From NCBI RefSeq assembly GCF_038957035.1, contig NZ_CP152412.1, positions 5,700,501 through 5,764,500 of the forward strand: a stretch of DNA of 64,000 bases, written 5' to 3'. A model generated the notes under the pieces. That model was not told the DNA's origin. It ran no database searches and saw only the letters and a program-made list of their open reading frames with translations. Positions 44,996-53,538 of the stretch are shown here, piece by piece. A program made the translations under genes and the position numbers. Origin of the DNA: Bradyrhizobium sp. B097 (GTDB lineage: Bacteria; Pseudomonadota; Alphaproteobacteria; Rhizobiales; Xanthobacteraceae). Each line of letters starts with the position of its first letter. Positions within the stretch are counted from its first letter, which is position 1.

Positions 44996-45958
44996 TTAGA
45001 GATCGAGCACGAGCGTGCGGGACTTGGCGCCCGAGCAGCAGATCATGACGCTCTTGTTCGCCGCCTGCTCTTCCTTGCTCAGAAACTGGTCGCGATGATC
45101 GGGCGTGCCCTCGAGTACGCGCGTCTCGCAGGTGCCGCAGACCCCTTCGCTGCAGGCGTAATTCGCGGTGATGCCGGCATCCAGCAATGCATCGAGAATC
45201 GTCTTGCCGGGCTCGACCGCAATCGTGCGATTGCTTCGCGCAAGCTTGACGTCGAAGCCGCCCTCCGTTGAGGGCGCTTCCCGCGCCTGGAAGTATTCGA
45301 CATGCACGTGATCGGACGGCCGATCGGCCGTCGCCGCCTCGAATGCCGCGAGCATCGGCACCGGACCGCAGCAATAGAGATGCGCCCGCGCCGGCGCGAT
45401 TCCGACAATTGCCGGCAGGTCGAACAGACGCCCCGATCGCTCGTCGTCGAAATCGACATGTATCCTGGAACGAAAATCAGATCGGAATGGGCCGAGCTCG
45501 TCGAGGAATGCGGCGGCCGCGCGCGTCCTCGCGGCATAGAACAGCTCCCAGCGGCGCCCGAGCGCCTCCAGACGCCGGATCATCGACAGCAATGGCGTGA
45601 TGCCGATGCCGCCGGCGACCAGGACCGAATGCTCCGCCTCTTCGTGCAGCACGAAATTGTTGCGCGGCCCGGAGATCGTCATGATGTCGCCGACCTTCAC
45701 GGAGTCGTGGACGAAGCTGGAGCCACCGCGGCTCTCGGCATCCTTGTTGACAGCGATCACATACCGGTGTCGCTCGCGCTGATCGTTCACCAGCGAGTAG
45801 CTCCGGATCATGCCGTTCGGCAGATGCAGGTCGATATGGCTGCCGGCCGTGAACGGCGTCAGCTCTCCGCCCGTCCGTGCGATCAGCTCGTAGGAATTGA
45901 TCCGCTCGGCCTCGTAGCCGATGCGCTTGACCAGCACGTCCTGCGTCACGTCAGCCAT
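44996..45958 (-). CDS. Phthalate-dioxygenase-reductase/VanB-type flavin iron-sulfur reductase
   Basis: A 320-residue electron-transfer protein. In order: a flavin-binding barrel with RSYSLVND, a nicotinamide-binding domain with VAGGIGITPLLSM and CCGPVPMLAAF, and a C-terminal plant-type [2Fe-2S] domain with CSEGVCGTC and a later Cys (MICCSG). This order and length match phthalate dioxygenase reductase and VanB, which pass electrons from NAD(P)H to a Rieske oxygenase. The oxygenase gene lies 12 bases upstream, so the two form a two-component enzyme. Confidence 0.94.
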   Translation of the reverse strand: MADVTQDVLVKRIGYEAERINSYELIARTGGELTPFTAGSHIDLHLPNGMIRSYSLVNDQRERHRYVIAVNKDAESRGGSSFVHDSVKVGDIMTISGPRNNFVLHEEAEHSVLVAGGIGITPLLSMIRRLEALGRRWELFYAARTRAAAAFLDELGPFRSDFRSRIHVDFDDERSGRLFDLPAIVGIAPARAHLYCCGPVPMLAAFEAATADRPSDHVHVEYFQAREAPSTEGGFDVKLARSNRTIAVEPGKTILDALLDAGITANYACSEGVCGTCETRVLEGTPDHRDQFLSKEEQAANKSVMICCSGAKSRTLVLDL

Positions 45959-45970
45959 GGCGGGATGCGC

Positions 45971-47290
45971 TCACAGCTCGTACCCGAAATCTGCGCCGAG
46001 CTTCGCCCGCATGAACGGCGCGCCGACATCGACCCAGGACTCCTCCGGCGGCAGCCGCAGCGACACCGCCCGCACCATGAACACGTCGGGGTCTAAGACG
46101 CCCTTGGGCTTGATCGCGTGATCGCGATAGGCGCCGAGCGCCTCCAGAATGAAGCGCCGCGTCATCGCGATGCCGGTATCGCTGGAGCAGAGCGTCTCCC
46201 TGGTGCGATCGAAGATCGGCGAGACGCCGCTCTGGCAGGCGCCGTCCTGCACCCACAGCCCCGGCAGGCCCGAGAACCAGGTGGTGCGCTGCGCCTCGTA
46301 GTCGAATTGAAAGCCGTTCTGCGGATTGTATTTGGTCCAGTAGCCGGCGTACGGCACCGTCACCGGGTGCTGGATCAGCGCGTGGCGGCTGGCATGGCCG
46401 CTCTCGCGGCCCTTGTGGCCTTCGGCGAAGACCTGCCGCGTCTTCTCCAGCAGCGGCTCCGACGGATGATAGGAGAACATGATGCAGAGCGTGTTCTCGT
46501 CATCGATCGGCACCCAGGCGTGCCCGCTCAGATCCGGAAACGGAGACAGCGGGGGCACCAGCGTATAGAACGGCAGCATGAATTGGTTGACGCGCCAGTA
46601 CAGCGTGTTGGCGTCGTAATTGCGCCGCGCGGCGATGCTCATGCCGAAGTCTTGCTTGATGCATTCGAAGGTCGGCCGCAGGTCGCGCTTCTGGATCCAG
46701 GCGCTCGTCGTGCCCTGGGCGTCGAGCCGACCGTGCAGCAGCGGCGCGTGCGCCGAGTCGATCTCGCCTTCGACCGCCTGCAGCCAGTTGCACTCCTGGA
46801 CGCGAACCGAGATGTGCACCTGCTCGGCCGGCACCAGATTCCATTCGAGGTTCGGCAGCGGCGGAAGTTCGGCCTGGTCGGGACCCATATAGGTCCAGAT
46901 CATTCCGTTGCGCTCCTTGCAGGGATAGGCCTTGATCCGCACGCGCTCCTTAAGGCGGCTGCGCACCGGCTCGGCCGGCATGTCCGTCACCGCGCCGGTG
47001 ACGTCGAATTTCCAGCCGTGATAGACGCAGCGCAGCCCGCAATCCTCGTTTCGCGCGAAGACCAGCGGCGCGCCGCGATGCGGACAGGCCTGATCGACCA
47101 GCCCGACCCGCCCCTCGGTGTCGCGGAAGGCGACCAGATCCTCGCCGAGCAGCCGGATGCGCTTCGGCTGTCCATCCTTGGTGAGGTCTGCCGACGGCAG
47201 GAAGGGAATCCAGTAAAGCCGAAACAGGTCGCCGAGCGGCGTGCCCTTGCCGACCCTCACCAGGCGTTCATTGTCTTCGCGCGAGAGCAT
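45971..47290 (-). CDS. Rieske non-haem iron oxygenase, phthalate 4,5-dioxygenase-like
   Basis: A 439-residue oxygenase alpha subunit. The Rieske cluster ligands are CPH (Cys69, His71) and CVYH (Cys88, His91). The mononuclear iron site shows as NWLQAVEGEIDSAHAPLLHG with the DxxHxxxxH arrangement. Length and the companion reductase fit the phthalate-dioxygenase group. The start at 47290 has AAGGAGG seven bases upstream; that site overlaps the end of the HicB-like gene, so the two are coupled. The reaction is hydroxylation or O-demethylation of an aromatic or other ring; the substrate cannot be read from sequence. Confidence 0.93.
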   Translation of the reverse strand: MLSREDNERLVRVGKGTPLGDLFRLYWIPFLPSADLTKDGQPKRIRLLGEDLVAFRDTEGRVGLVDQACPHRGAPLVFARNEDCGLRCVYHGWKFDVTGAVTDMPAEPVRSRLKERVRIKAYPCKERNGMIWTYMGPDQAELPPLPNLEWNLVPAEQVHISVRVQECNWLQAVEGEIDSAHAPLLHGRLDAQGTTSAWIQKRDLRPTFECIKQDFGMSIAARRNYDANTLYWRVNQFMLPFYTLVPPLSPFPDLSGHAWVPIDDENTLCIMFSYHPSEPLLEKTRQVFAEGHKGRESGHASRHALIQHPVTVPYAGYWTKYNPQNGFQFDYEAQRTTWFSGLPGLWVQDGACQSGVSPIFDRTRETLCSSDTGIAMTRRFILEALGAYRDHAIKPKGVLDPDVFMVRAVSLRLPPEESWVDVGAPFMRAKLGADFGYEL

Positions 47291-47303
47291 GGATTTGCCT
47301 CCT

Positions 47304-47630
47304 TCAATTGCGTGTGGCCGGGCCCGCCGCACCGCCGAGAAGCGCGGCGACGCGGTCAGACAGTCCGAGATCCTGAGCGGTCCAAAGCGGATCGGATGCG
47401 GTGAGCGGCTTGCGTGGAATGGGAGGCTGCTTGCCCTGCTCCATCAGGCCGACGATCAATTCGATGCGCCGCCGCTCGAGCTCCCGCAAGGCGTCCTCGA
47501 CGGCGGCGGCTTCCGCCGTGCATCCCGGCAGCTCCGGATAGGCAAGCCGAACCCGCCACTGCCCCGGCTCGGTTTCGACGGCCTCGGCCTCGAGCAAATA
47601 GGGGATCGACAGCAGCTCACGCAGGTCCAA
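47304..47630 (-). CDS. Small HicB-like protein, first gene of the Rieske operon
   Basis: A 108-residue protein whose first half (IPYLLEAEAVETEPGQWRVRLAYPELPGCTAEAAAVEDALRELERR) has the look of the HicB partial RNase-H-like fold. The PGC turn and the following helix are the best markers, and a KQPPIPRK stretch matches the loop that commonly follows. There is no HicA toxin nearby and no visible DNA-binding domain, so it is not an obvious toxin-antitoxin unit. The start is taken as TTG at 47630 because AGGGAGG lies six bases upstream; an ATG at 47660 has no ribosome site and nearly touches the putative MarR operator. Role unknown. Confidence 0.65.
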   Translation of the reverse strand: MDLRELLSIPYLLEAEAVETEPGQWRVRLAYPELPGCTAEAAAVEDALRELERRRIELIVGLMEQGKQPPIPRKPLTASDPLWTAQDLGLSDRVAALLGGAAGPATRN

Positions 47631-47636
47631 GTTCAA

Positions 47637-47643
47637 CCTCCCT
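47637..47643 (-). promoter_or_regulatory. Ribosome-binding site indicating a TTG start
   Basis: AGGGAGG on the minus strand, six bases before the TTG at 47630, is the strongest ribosome site in the region. The only in-frame ATG (47660) lies upstream of it. Confidence 0.6.
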
Positions 47644-47663
47644 GAACGATGTCTTCGCATCGC

Positions 47664-47687
47664 ATGTGATACGTATACGTACTACAT
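47664..47687. promoter_or_regulatory. 24-bp palindrome, probable MarR operator
   Basis: ATGT-N2-T-ACGTATACGT-A-N2-ACAT is an inverted repeat with only two mismatched pairs and a perfect ten-base centre (47671-47680). It lies in the gap between the divergent HicB-like/Rieske operon and the MarR gene, the natural place for MarR autoregulation and operon repression. Confidence 0.65.
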
Positions 47688-47827
47688 TGCGGGATGGCTG
47701 ACAAGGCGAAATCAAAATTGCATCGTGCCGGGAACAGACCGGGCTGCGGTTCACCGCAGGGTTGAGGACGTCAGGCCAAGCTGCTAACGGCTGAGGCGAA
47801 TTCGAAAAATCGGGGTCCAACGACGGC

Positions 47828-48322
47828 ATGGCAGCCGACAAGGGTATGAAAACGAGCTCGGCCGCCGACATTGCGCGCGACTGGCAGCTCGAAGGCGGCG
47901 TCGGGTTTCTGCTGCGGCTGCTGGAGGCCCGCTATGACGGGCTCTATCAGAGCATGACCCGCCAGAGCAACATCACGCCGCGGCAGTTCGGCCTGCTGAT
48001 GGCGCTGTACCAATTGGGTCCGCTCACCCCCTCAGTGTTGGCGGAGCGGATCAGCTGCGACCGCAACACGCTCAGCGAAATGCTGAAGCGGATGGTCACG
48101 CGCCGGCTGGTCTCGAAGAAGAACAATCCGGACGACCGCCGCTCGCTCCAGGTGCAGATCACCGCCAAGGGAGAGGAAGCGCTGCTCGCCGTCATCCCGG
48201 CCGCCGCCGAGCTGCAAAACATCATGCTGGCTCCCTTGCGCAAGGAAGACCGCGCGCATTTCCTGAAATGCCTGCTCGCGATCGCGAAGGCTCCGCCGCC
48301 GGACGCCCCGTCCGATACCTGA
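47828..48322 (+). CDS. MarR-family transcriptional regulator
   Basis: A 164-residue winged-helix regulator. The helix-turn-helix runs through TPSVLAERISCDRNTLSEMLKRMVTRRLV and the wing is KKNNPDDRRSLQVQITAKGEEAL, with the family's DDRR motif. It diverges from the Rieske/CoA operon and a strong palindrome lies between them, so it probably represses that operon and itself until the pathway substrate or its CoA ester binds. An ATG at residue 7 (MKTSS) is an alternative start. The gene converges with the CoA-transferase at 48342. Confidence 0.9.
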   Translation: MAADKGMKTSSAADIARDWQLEGGVGFLLRLLEARYDGLYQSMTRQSNITPRQFGLLMALYQLGPLTPSVLAERISCDRNTLSEMLKRMVTRRLVSKKNNPDDRRSLQVQITAKGEEALLAVIPAAAELQNIMLAPLRKEDRAHFLKCLLAIAKAPPPDAPSDT

Positions 48323-48341
48323 GATCGCCGACGTCCGGTGC

Positions 48342-49535
48342 CTAGGCCTGCGTCCTGCCAAACGTGCCCGCAGCGGCGAGCGCCGCAATTGCGTCCGGCG
48401 ACAATCCGAGGATCCGCGACAGCACATCGTCCCGCTGCGCGCCGATCCCGGGCACTTGACTTCCGATCGATGTATCGGCCCCGGACATCTGCCATGGCGC
48501 ATTGACGCCGACGAATTCGCCGGCACCATCCGAGACCGTCCCAAACACGCCACGTTGACGCAAATGGGTGTCGGTCAACGCAGCACCCGGCGTCCGGTAC
48601 TCGGCGCAGGGAACGCCGGCGCGATCCAGCGCCGCGATGCATTCAGCGACGGTGTAACGCTCCGTCCACTTCTCGATCACCTGCATCATGGCGGTCCAGT
48701 TGGCGCCGCGGGCCGGAATGCTCGCAAAGCGCGGATCGTTCGCCAGCTCGTCCTGCCCCGTGACCTCGCACAGCGCCACAAAATTGCGCGGCGTGACCGG
48801 AGCGATCAGGATATCGCCATCGCGCGTACGCACCGGCCCATAGGTTGGACGCGGCGAGCGGATCGGGAACTGGGCTTCCTGGAGTTCATAGACCAGCAGG
48901 TTGAGCATGCAGTCCATCAAGGCCACATCGACGCGCTGCCCCTTCCCGGTGCGTTCGCGCTGGACCATCGCGGTCTGGATCGCCGAATAGCCGAAGATGC
49001 CGCCGAGGATGTCGGCGACAAAGATCGCGCCGGCGGCCGGACGCTCCCGGTCGCCGGCATAGCGCATCAGCGAGGTATCGAACCCGCTTTCGGCGTGCAC
49101 GATCATGGCGTAGGCCGCGCGCTCGGCAGCGGGGCCTGTCTGGCCATAGCCCGAGATCGAGCAATAGATCAGGCGCGGGTTGATCTCGCGAAGCGCGTCA
49201 TAGCCGAGGCCGAGCCGATCCATCACTCCCGGGCGGAAATTCTCGACAAGGATGTCCGCCTCTGCGACCATGCGATGCACGAGCTTGATGGCATCGGCGT
49301 TCTTCAGGTCCAGCGCCAGGCTGCGCTTGCCGGCATTGAGCTGGCCGAAATAGGTGCTGTGGCCTTCGCGCAGCGGCGTCCGCAGCCGCATGTCGTCGCC
49401 TTCCGGCGGCTCGATCTTGATGACCTCGGCCCCGACGTCGGCGAGCAGCCGCGCGCAATACGGCCCCGCCACCATGATGGAGAAATCCAGCACCCGCACA
49501 CCGGCGAGCGGCGCCCTGTCGCCATCCTTCTGCAT
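48342..49535 (-). CDS. Class III acyl-CoA transferase (CaiB family), acyl-CoA dehydrogenase operon
   Basis: A 397-residue CaiB-type enzyme. Blocks seen: LAGVRVLDFSIMVAGPYCARLLADVGAEVIKIE, LNAGKRSLALDLKNADA, VENFRPGVMDRLGLGYDALREINPRLIYCSISGYGQTGP. GGAGAG stands five bases before the ATG. It is the third gene of the minus-strand operon after enoyl-CoA hydratase and the fused dehydrogenase, so it probably loads the acid with CoA for that beta-oxidation-like route. Ends 19 bases from the MarR stop. Confidence 0.92.
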   Translation of the reverse strand: MQKDGDRAPLAGVRVLDFSIMVAGPYCARLLADVGAEVIKIEPPEGDDMRLRTPLREGHSTYFGQLNAGKRSLALDLKNADAIKLVHRMVAEADILVENFRPGVMDRLGLGYDALREINPRLIYCSISGYGQTGPAAERAAYAMIVHAESGFDTSLMRYAGDRERPAAGAIFVADILGGIFGYSAIQTAMVQRERTGKGQRVDVALMDCMLNLLVYELQEAQFPIRSPRPTYGPVRTRDGDILIAPVTPRNFVALCEVTGQDELANDPRFASIPARGANWTAMMQVIEKWTERYTVAECIAALDRAGVPCAEYRTPGAALTDTHLRQRGVFGTVSDGAGEFVGVNAPWQMSGADTSIGSQVPGIGAQRDDVLSRILGLSPDAIAALAAAGTFGRTQA

Positions 49536-49545
49536 CCGATCTCTC

Positions 49546-51774
49546 CTACCTCGGCAGCCCGAGCGCGCGTTGCGCGATCAGGCTGCGCTGAATCTCGTTG
49601 GTCCCGATGCTGATGACCCACATCAGCGAATGCCGCAGGTTCTGCTCGAAGCGGCCGTTGTCGATCGCGCCCGGCATCTGTTCGGAGAGCGCGGCGCGCA
49701 TCCCGAGAATGTCGAGCGCGGCCTCTCCGAAACGCTCCATCAGCTCTCCGGAGAACACCTTGCTGATCGCTCCATACTCCGGCGGAGTCATGCCGTCGGC
49801 TGCGAGCTCGGCACAATGCATCATCAAGAGACGGCCGATCTCGATCTCCGATGCCAGGGTCGCCATCCTGTCGCGGACGAGGGGGTCATCGGCCAGAGAC
49901 GGATCGCCGATGACATGCAAACGCAGCTGCTCGAAGGCGTGTGCGACCTTCAGGACGATCCCGCCACCGACCAACCCTCGCTCGAAGGCCAGCGCGCCGG
50001 TCAGCACCTTCCAGCCGCCATTGACCTCGCCAACAAGGTTCTCGGCGGGGATCCGGACATTGTCGTAGAAGATGTTGGCAAAGGTGCCGTCATACATGGT
50101 GACAGATGGACGGATGGTGATGCCCGGCGCATCCATCGGCACGATGAACATGCTGATGCCGGCGTGCGGCGGCTTTGCATCCTTGTCGGTCCGCGCGGCG
50201 AGGAACATGTATTTGCCCCACCAGGTGGTGGTCCAGATCTTCTGGCCGTTGATCACCCAGTGCTCGCCGTCCCTGATCGCACTGGTGCGCAGCGCCGCGA
50301 GGTCCGAGCCCGCCTGCGGCTCGCTATAACCCATGCCGTGCATGGCTTCGCCGCGCAGGATTTCCGGAAGATATTTCTGCTGCTGCTCTGCCGTGCCGAA
50401 CATCATCAGCGCGTTGGCCTGGATCGCCGCACCGATCCGTGGTGCCTCGCCCCGCTCCATCGTCTCCATGAAGGCGATCTGCTCCAGCGGTGAGCGCGCC
50501 TGGCCGCCGAACTGCTCCGGCCATCCGAGGCCGATCCATCCGGTCTCGCCGATACTTTGGGCGAAGCTCGCATCGAACTCGCGCTTGGCGAACGGCCTCT
50601 GGTCGAACGCCTGCTTCGTGTCTCCGGTCCAGTTTTGTTCGAGCCAGAGCCGGACCTGCTCGCGAAACGCATTTCCGGCGGGCCCGAGGTCATATTGCGG
50701 CAGCCCGGCGCCGCCCGCATCCAACAGTCGCGCGGCCAACCTTTGCTTTGCATCCGAGGCGCCGCCGAGCGCGATCGTATCGAGGTGCACGCGCTTGAAA
50801 TGGATCGGCGCCTCGTGCTCCTCGGCATAGCCGATCGCACCGAATGTATGCTGGGTCTCCAGCGAGACCTGCCGCAGCGCATTGCCGGAGAACGCCGATG
50901 CGCAATCGGCGAAGTAGCGCCAATCGTCGTCGCCGCCATCATGCAGTCTGGCGGCATGCTCGAGGATCAGCCTGACGCCTTCGAGCGCGATCAGGCAATT
51001 CGCCAGCTTGTGCTGGATCGCCTGGAACTTGCCGATCGGTTGTCCGAACTGGTGCCGTTCCCTGGCGTAGTCCACGGCCAGCTCAAAGGCACGCCGCGCC
51101 GCGCCGTAAGCGCGCGCGGTCGACGCCGCCTTGCCCTTGATGCGGAGATCGTCCAGATCGACCATCCCGACCGGAATGCACGTGAGCGGCGCTGCGTTCA
51201 GCCTGACCTCGGAGAGCCCCCATGCCCCCATCGCGCGGGTCGCGACGCACTCGACACCGGGTCCGGCAAGATCGATCAGCGCAAGATGAGCCTGATCGAG
51301 CGCGACTAGAAGATGCGTGGCGGCTCCCGCAGTCTCGACGAAGCGGAGCACGCCCGTTGCCTTGCGGTCCGTGACTTCCACCGAGCCCGCCCCCGGATCG
51401 CGATCCAGCGCCCCGAACGAGAAGGCGACGATCGCCTTCCCGGAATGCGGCCGCTCCAGCAGATCCACCACGACGTCGTCCTGCGATCCGGAGATCGCAA
51501 GATTGGCGAGCGCCGCGGACCACATCGGCGCCGGACACCCGGCGCGGCCAAGCTCCGCCATGACGACGAGAATCTCGGCGAGCCCGCCTTCGCCGCCCTC
51601 CGCACCGAGCGCGGCGACGCCCTGCCCGACCAGCTTGCGCCAGATCGCCGACACCTCGTCCGGCGAGGACGACGCCGCTGCGCCGCGCGGACGCCAATGC
51701 TCGTCGAGGAAGCCGCGCAAGGAGTCGCGCAGCATCCCCGCGACATCGTCGTTCGACACTTCGGTCGCACTCAC
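49546..51774 (-). CDS. Two-domain (fused) acyl-CoA dehydrogenase, FadE34-like layout
   Basis: A 742-residue protein, about twice the usual 380, made of two acyl-CoA dehydrogenase units. The N-terminal unit (1-370) is diverged and lacks a clear substrate/FAD loop but retains the RHQFGQPIGKFQAIQHKLA and IHFKRVHLDT segments. The C-terminal unit (about 370-742) is complete: [18 protein letters not shown], the WTTTWWGKYMFLAARTD strand, [10 protein letters not shown] and SIGTNEIQRSLIAQRALGLPR. Known two-domain members act on bulky substrates such as steroid side chains. Starts with GTG. Lies between enoyl-CoA hydratase and CoA-transferase genes. Confidence 0.88.
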   Translation of the reverse strand: MSATEVSNDDVAGMLRDSLRGFLDEHWRPRGAAASSSPDEVSAIWRKLVGQGVAALGAEGGEGGLAEILVVMAELGRAGCPAPMWSAALANLAISGSQDDVVVDLLERPHSGKAIVAFSFGALDRDPGAGSVEVTDRKATGVLRFVETAGAATHLLVALDQAHLALIDLAGPGVECVATRAMGAWGLSEVRLNAAPLTCIPVGMVDLDDLRIKGKAASTARAYGAARRAFELAVDYARERHQFGQPIGKFQAIQHKLANCLIALEGVRLILEHAARLHDGGDDDWRYFADCASAFSGNALRQVSLETQHTFGAIGYAEEHEAPIHFKRVHLDTIALGGASDAKQRLAARLLDAGGAGLPQYDLGPAGNAFREQVRLWLEQNWTGDTKQAFDQRPFAKREFDASFAQSIGETGWIGLGWPEQFGGQARSPLEQIAFMETMERGEAPRIGAAIQANALMMFGTAEQQQKYLPEILRGEAMHGMGYSEPQAGSDLAALRTSAIRDGEHWVINGQKIWTTTWWGKYMFLAARTDKDAKPPHAGISMFIVPMDAPGITIRPSVTMYDGTFANIFYDNVRIPAENLVGEVNGGWKVLTGALAFERGLVGGGIVLKVAHAFEQLRLHVIGDPSLADDPLVRDRMATLASEIEIGRLLMMHCAELAADGMTPPEYGAISKVFSGELMERFGEAALDILGMRAALSEQMPGAIDNGRFEQNLRHSLMWVISIGTNEIQRSLIAQRALGLPR

Positions 51775-51788
51775 GGCCCGGCCCCGAG

Positions 51789-52598
51789 CTATGCCTGGCC
51801 GAACCTCGGCTTGCGCTTCTCCTTGAACGACATCGTCGCCTCCTTGTGGTCGGCGGTCTCGAACGTCACCTGCTCCAGTGCCATCGAGGCCTCCAACAGC
51901 ATGTTCACGCGCTCCTTGACGATCTGGTTGATCGACAGCTTGGTCCAGCGAATGGCCCAGGTCGGACCGTTCGCGAGCTCGACCGCGATCTCGCGGGCCT
52001 TGGCCAACACTTCGGCGCGCGGCGCGACATGGTTGACCAGCCCGATCCGCTCCGCTTCCTTGCCCTTCAGCAGCGTGCCGCGGATCAGGAACTCCTTGGC
52101 CTTGTTGATGCCGACCAGCAGCGGCCAGATCACCGTGCCGCCGTCGCCCGCGACCAGGCCGACGCGTGAGACGTGGGTGTCGCCGATCCGCGCATCCTCA
52201 GCCATCACGGTGATGTCGCAGAGCAGCGCGTGGGTCGCAGCTAAGCCGATCGCGTCGCCATTGATCGCCGCGATGATCGGCTTGTCGAGCTCGAGCTGGC
52301 GGGTGACGCCGCGCCGGCTGATCATGGGATCGTGTACCTCGCCCTCCTCGAGCACGTCGCCGCCCGGCCGCTCGGACATCGCCTTTACGTCACCGCCGAC
52401 GCTGAAGAAGTCGCCGGCGCCGGTCAGGACCACGGCATTGACGGCGTGATCGTCGGCGAGGTCGTCCCAGATCGTTCGCAACTCGCGGATCAGCTTCTGG
52501 TTGATGGCATTGCGCGCCTGCGGGCGATTCAAGGTCACGGTCGCGACCTTGTCCGCGACCTCGACCGTCAGGCACTCATAATTGGCGTAGTTGGACAC
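51789..52598 (-). CDS. Enoyl-CoA hydratase/isomerase (crotonase family)
   Basis: A 269-residue crotonase-fold enzyme: VATVTLNRPQARNAINQKL, oxyanion-hole segment DFFSVGGDVKAM, and AAINGDAIGLAATHALLCDITVMAEDARIGDTHVSRVGLVAGDGGT with acidic active-site candidates. The start is taken as GTG at 52598 because GGAGG lies five bases before it; the ATG at 52610 overlaps that ribosome site. It hydrates or isomerises an enoyl-CoA made by the fused dehydrogenase downstream. The FadR-type regulator gene precedes it by about 60 bases. Confidence 0.92.
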   Translation of the reverse strand: MSNYANYECLTVEVADKVATVTLNRPQARNAINQKLIRELRTIWDDLADDHAVNAVVLTGAGDFFSVGGDVKAMSERPGGDVLEEGEVHDPMISRRGVTRQLELDKPIIAAINGDAIGLAATHALLCDITVMAEDARIGDTHVSRVGLVAGDGGTVIWPLLVGINKAKEFLIRGTLLKGKEAERIGLVNHVAPRAEVLAKAREIAVELANGPTWAIRWTKLSINQIVKERVNMLLEASMALEQVTFETADHKEATMSFKEKRKPRFGQA

Positions 52599-52603
52599 GT
52601 TTG

Positions 52604-52608
52604 CCTCC
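52604..52608 (-). promoter_or_regulatory. Ribosome-binding site indicating a GTG start for the hydratase
   Basis: GGAGG on the minus strand, five bases before GTG at 52598. The nearby in-frame ATG (52610) runs through this site, so it is unlikely to be used. Confidence 0.6.
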
Positions 52609-52657
52609 ATTGTTATTGCTGTTTGAGTTGTTGATCTACCGGCACGGTTGGCACGCG

Positions 52658-53524
52658 CTACCGTCGCAGCCCGGGCTGCACGTCGGCCAATGCGACATGA
52701 AGCGACATCGCTCCCGGATCCTGCTCCAGCATGCGCTGCACGGATTCCAGGTGCGATCGCAGCAGCCGGCTCGCCAGCGCCACGTCTCGCTCGTTCAGCG
52801 CCGCCAGGAACTGCCGCCGCTTCTCGGCGAGCCGCGCCATCGCGACCCCGCTGGAAGCAACCTTGGCATAGACGAAGCGCATGTGGATCTCGGTGACCGA
52901 GTCCACGATCATCGCGATTACCTTGTTGCCGGTCGAGGCCGCGAGCAGCTTGTAGAACTCGCGCGAGCATTCGACCCGATCGAGCAGCCTGCCTTCCTTC
53001 GTCGCAAGCTCGGTTCGCTCGATATTGGCTTCCAGCGCATCGAGGTCGGCCCTTCGCGCATTTGCACATGCCAGCTGCACCACAAGGTCCAGGACGTGGA
53101 CCCGCGCCTCCGACAATTCCCGCACGGATATCGTCCCGAGGCTCAGCATGTCGCGCATGACCTCGTTCATGCGCCGGGTGTCGCCCTGCTGGATGAAGGC
53201 GCCGCCCTTGACGCCCTTCTGCAGTCGCAGCACGCCGGCCATCTCCAGGCTGCGCAGCGCCTCCCGCAGCACATTCCGGCTGACGCCGAGTTGCTGGGCG
53301 AGCTCGCGCTCGGCCGGCAGCTTGTCGCCGGGTTTCAGCACGCCGAGCGCCAGTTGCTCGCGAATGCGCTCGCAGATCTCCTCGAACGTCCGCCTGGTGT
53401 GGATCGGCTTGAACGTCGGTGTGGCCGCGGTGGCGGCCGCACGGAGATCGGTGGCGCGCTCCCTGCGGTTCGGAGAGGCGGTGCGGGGGCGCTGCGGCGC
53501 GCGAGGGCTTGACTTGGTGCTCAT
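52658..53524 (-). CDS. GntR-family regulator, FadR/FCD subgroup
   Basis: A 288-residue regulator. A basic, disordered N-terminal 40 residues precede the GntR winged helix (FEEICERIREQLALGVLKPGDKLPAERELAQQLGVSRNVLREALRSLEMAGVLRLQ) and a C-terminal all-helical FCD ligand domain (SEARVHVLDLVVQLACANA ... REFYKLLAASTGNKVIAMIV ... HLESVQRMLEQ). It heads the hydratase/dehydrogenase/CoA-transferase operon and diverges from another acyl-CoA dehydrogenase gene, with an inverted repeat between them. An acyl-CoA or organic acid is the probable effector. The open frame continues far upstream but is noncoding there. Confidence 0.92.
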   Translation of the reverse strand: MSTKSSPRAPQRPRTASPNRRERATDLRAAATAATPTFKPIHTRRTFEEICERIREQLALGVLKPGDKLPAERELAQQLGVSRNVLREALRSLEMAGVLRLQKGVKGGAFIQQGDTRRMNEVMRDMLSLGTISVRELSEARVHVLDLVVQLACANARRADLDALEANIERTELATKEGRLLDRVECSREFYKLLAASTGNKVIAMIVDSVTEIHMRFVYAKVASSGVAMARLAEKRRQFLAALNERDVALASRLLRSHLESVQRMLEQDPGAMSLHVALADVQPGLRR

Positions 53525-53538
53525 GCGGTGAATTATTA

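Noticed and set aside
47304..47660. HicB-like gene as part of a hicAB toxin-antitoxin pair
   Set aside because: No HicA-like double-stranded-RNA-binding toxin frame was found on either side; the gene is coupled to the oxygenase instead.
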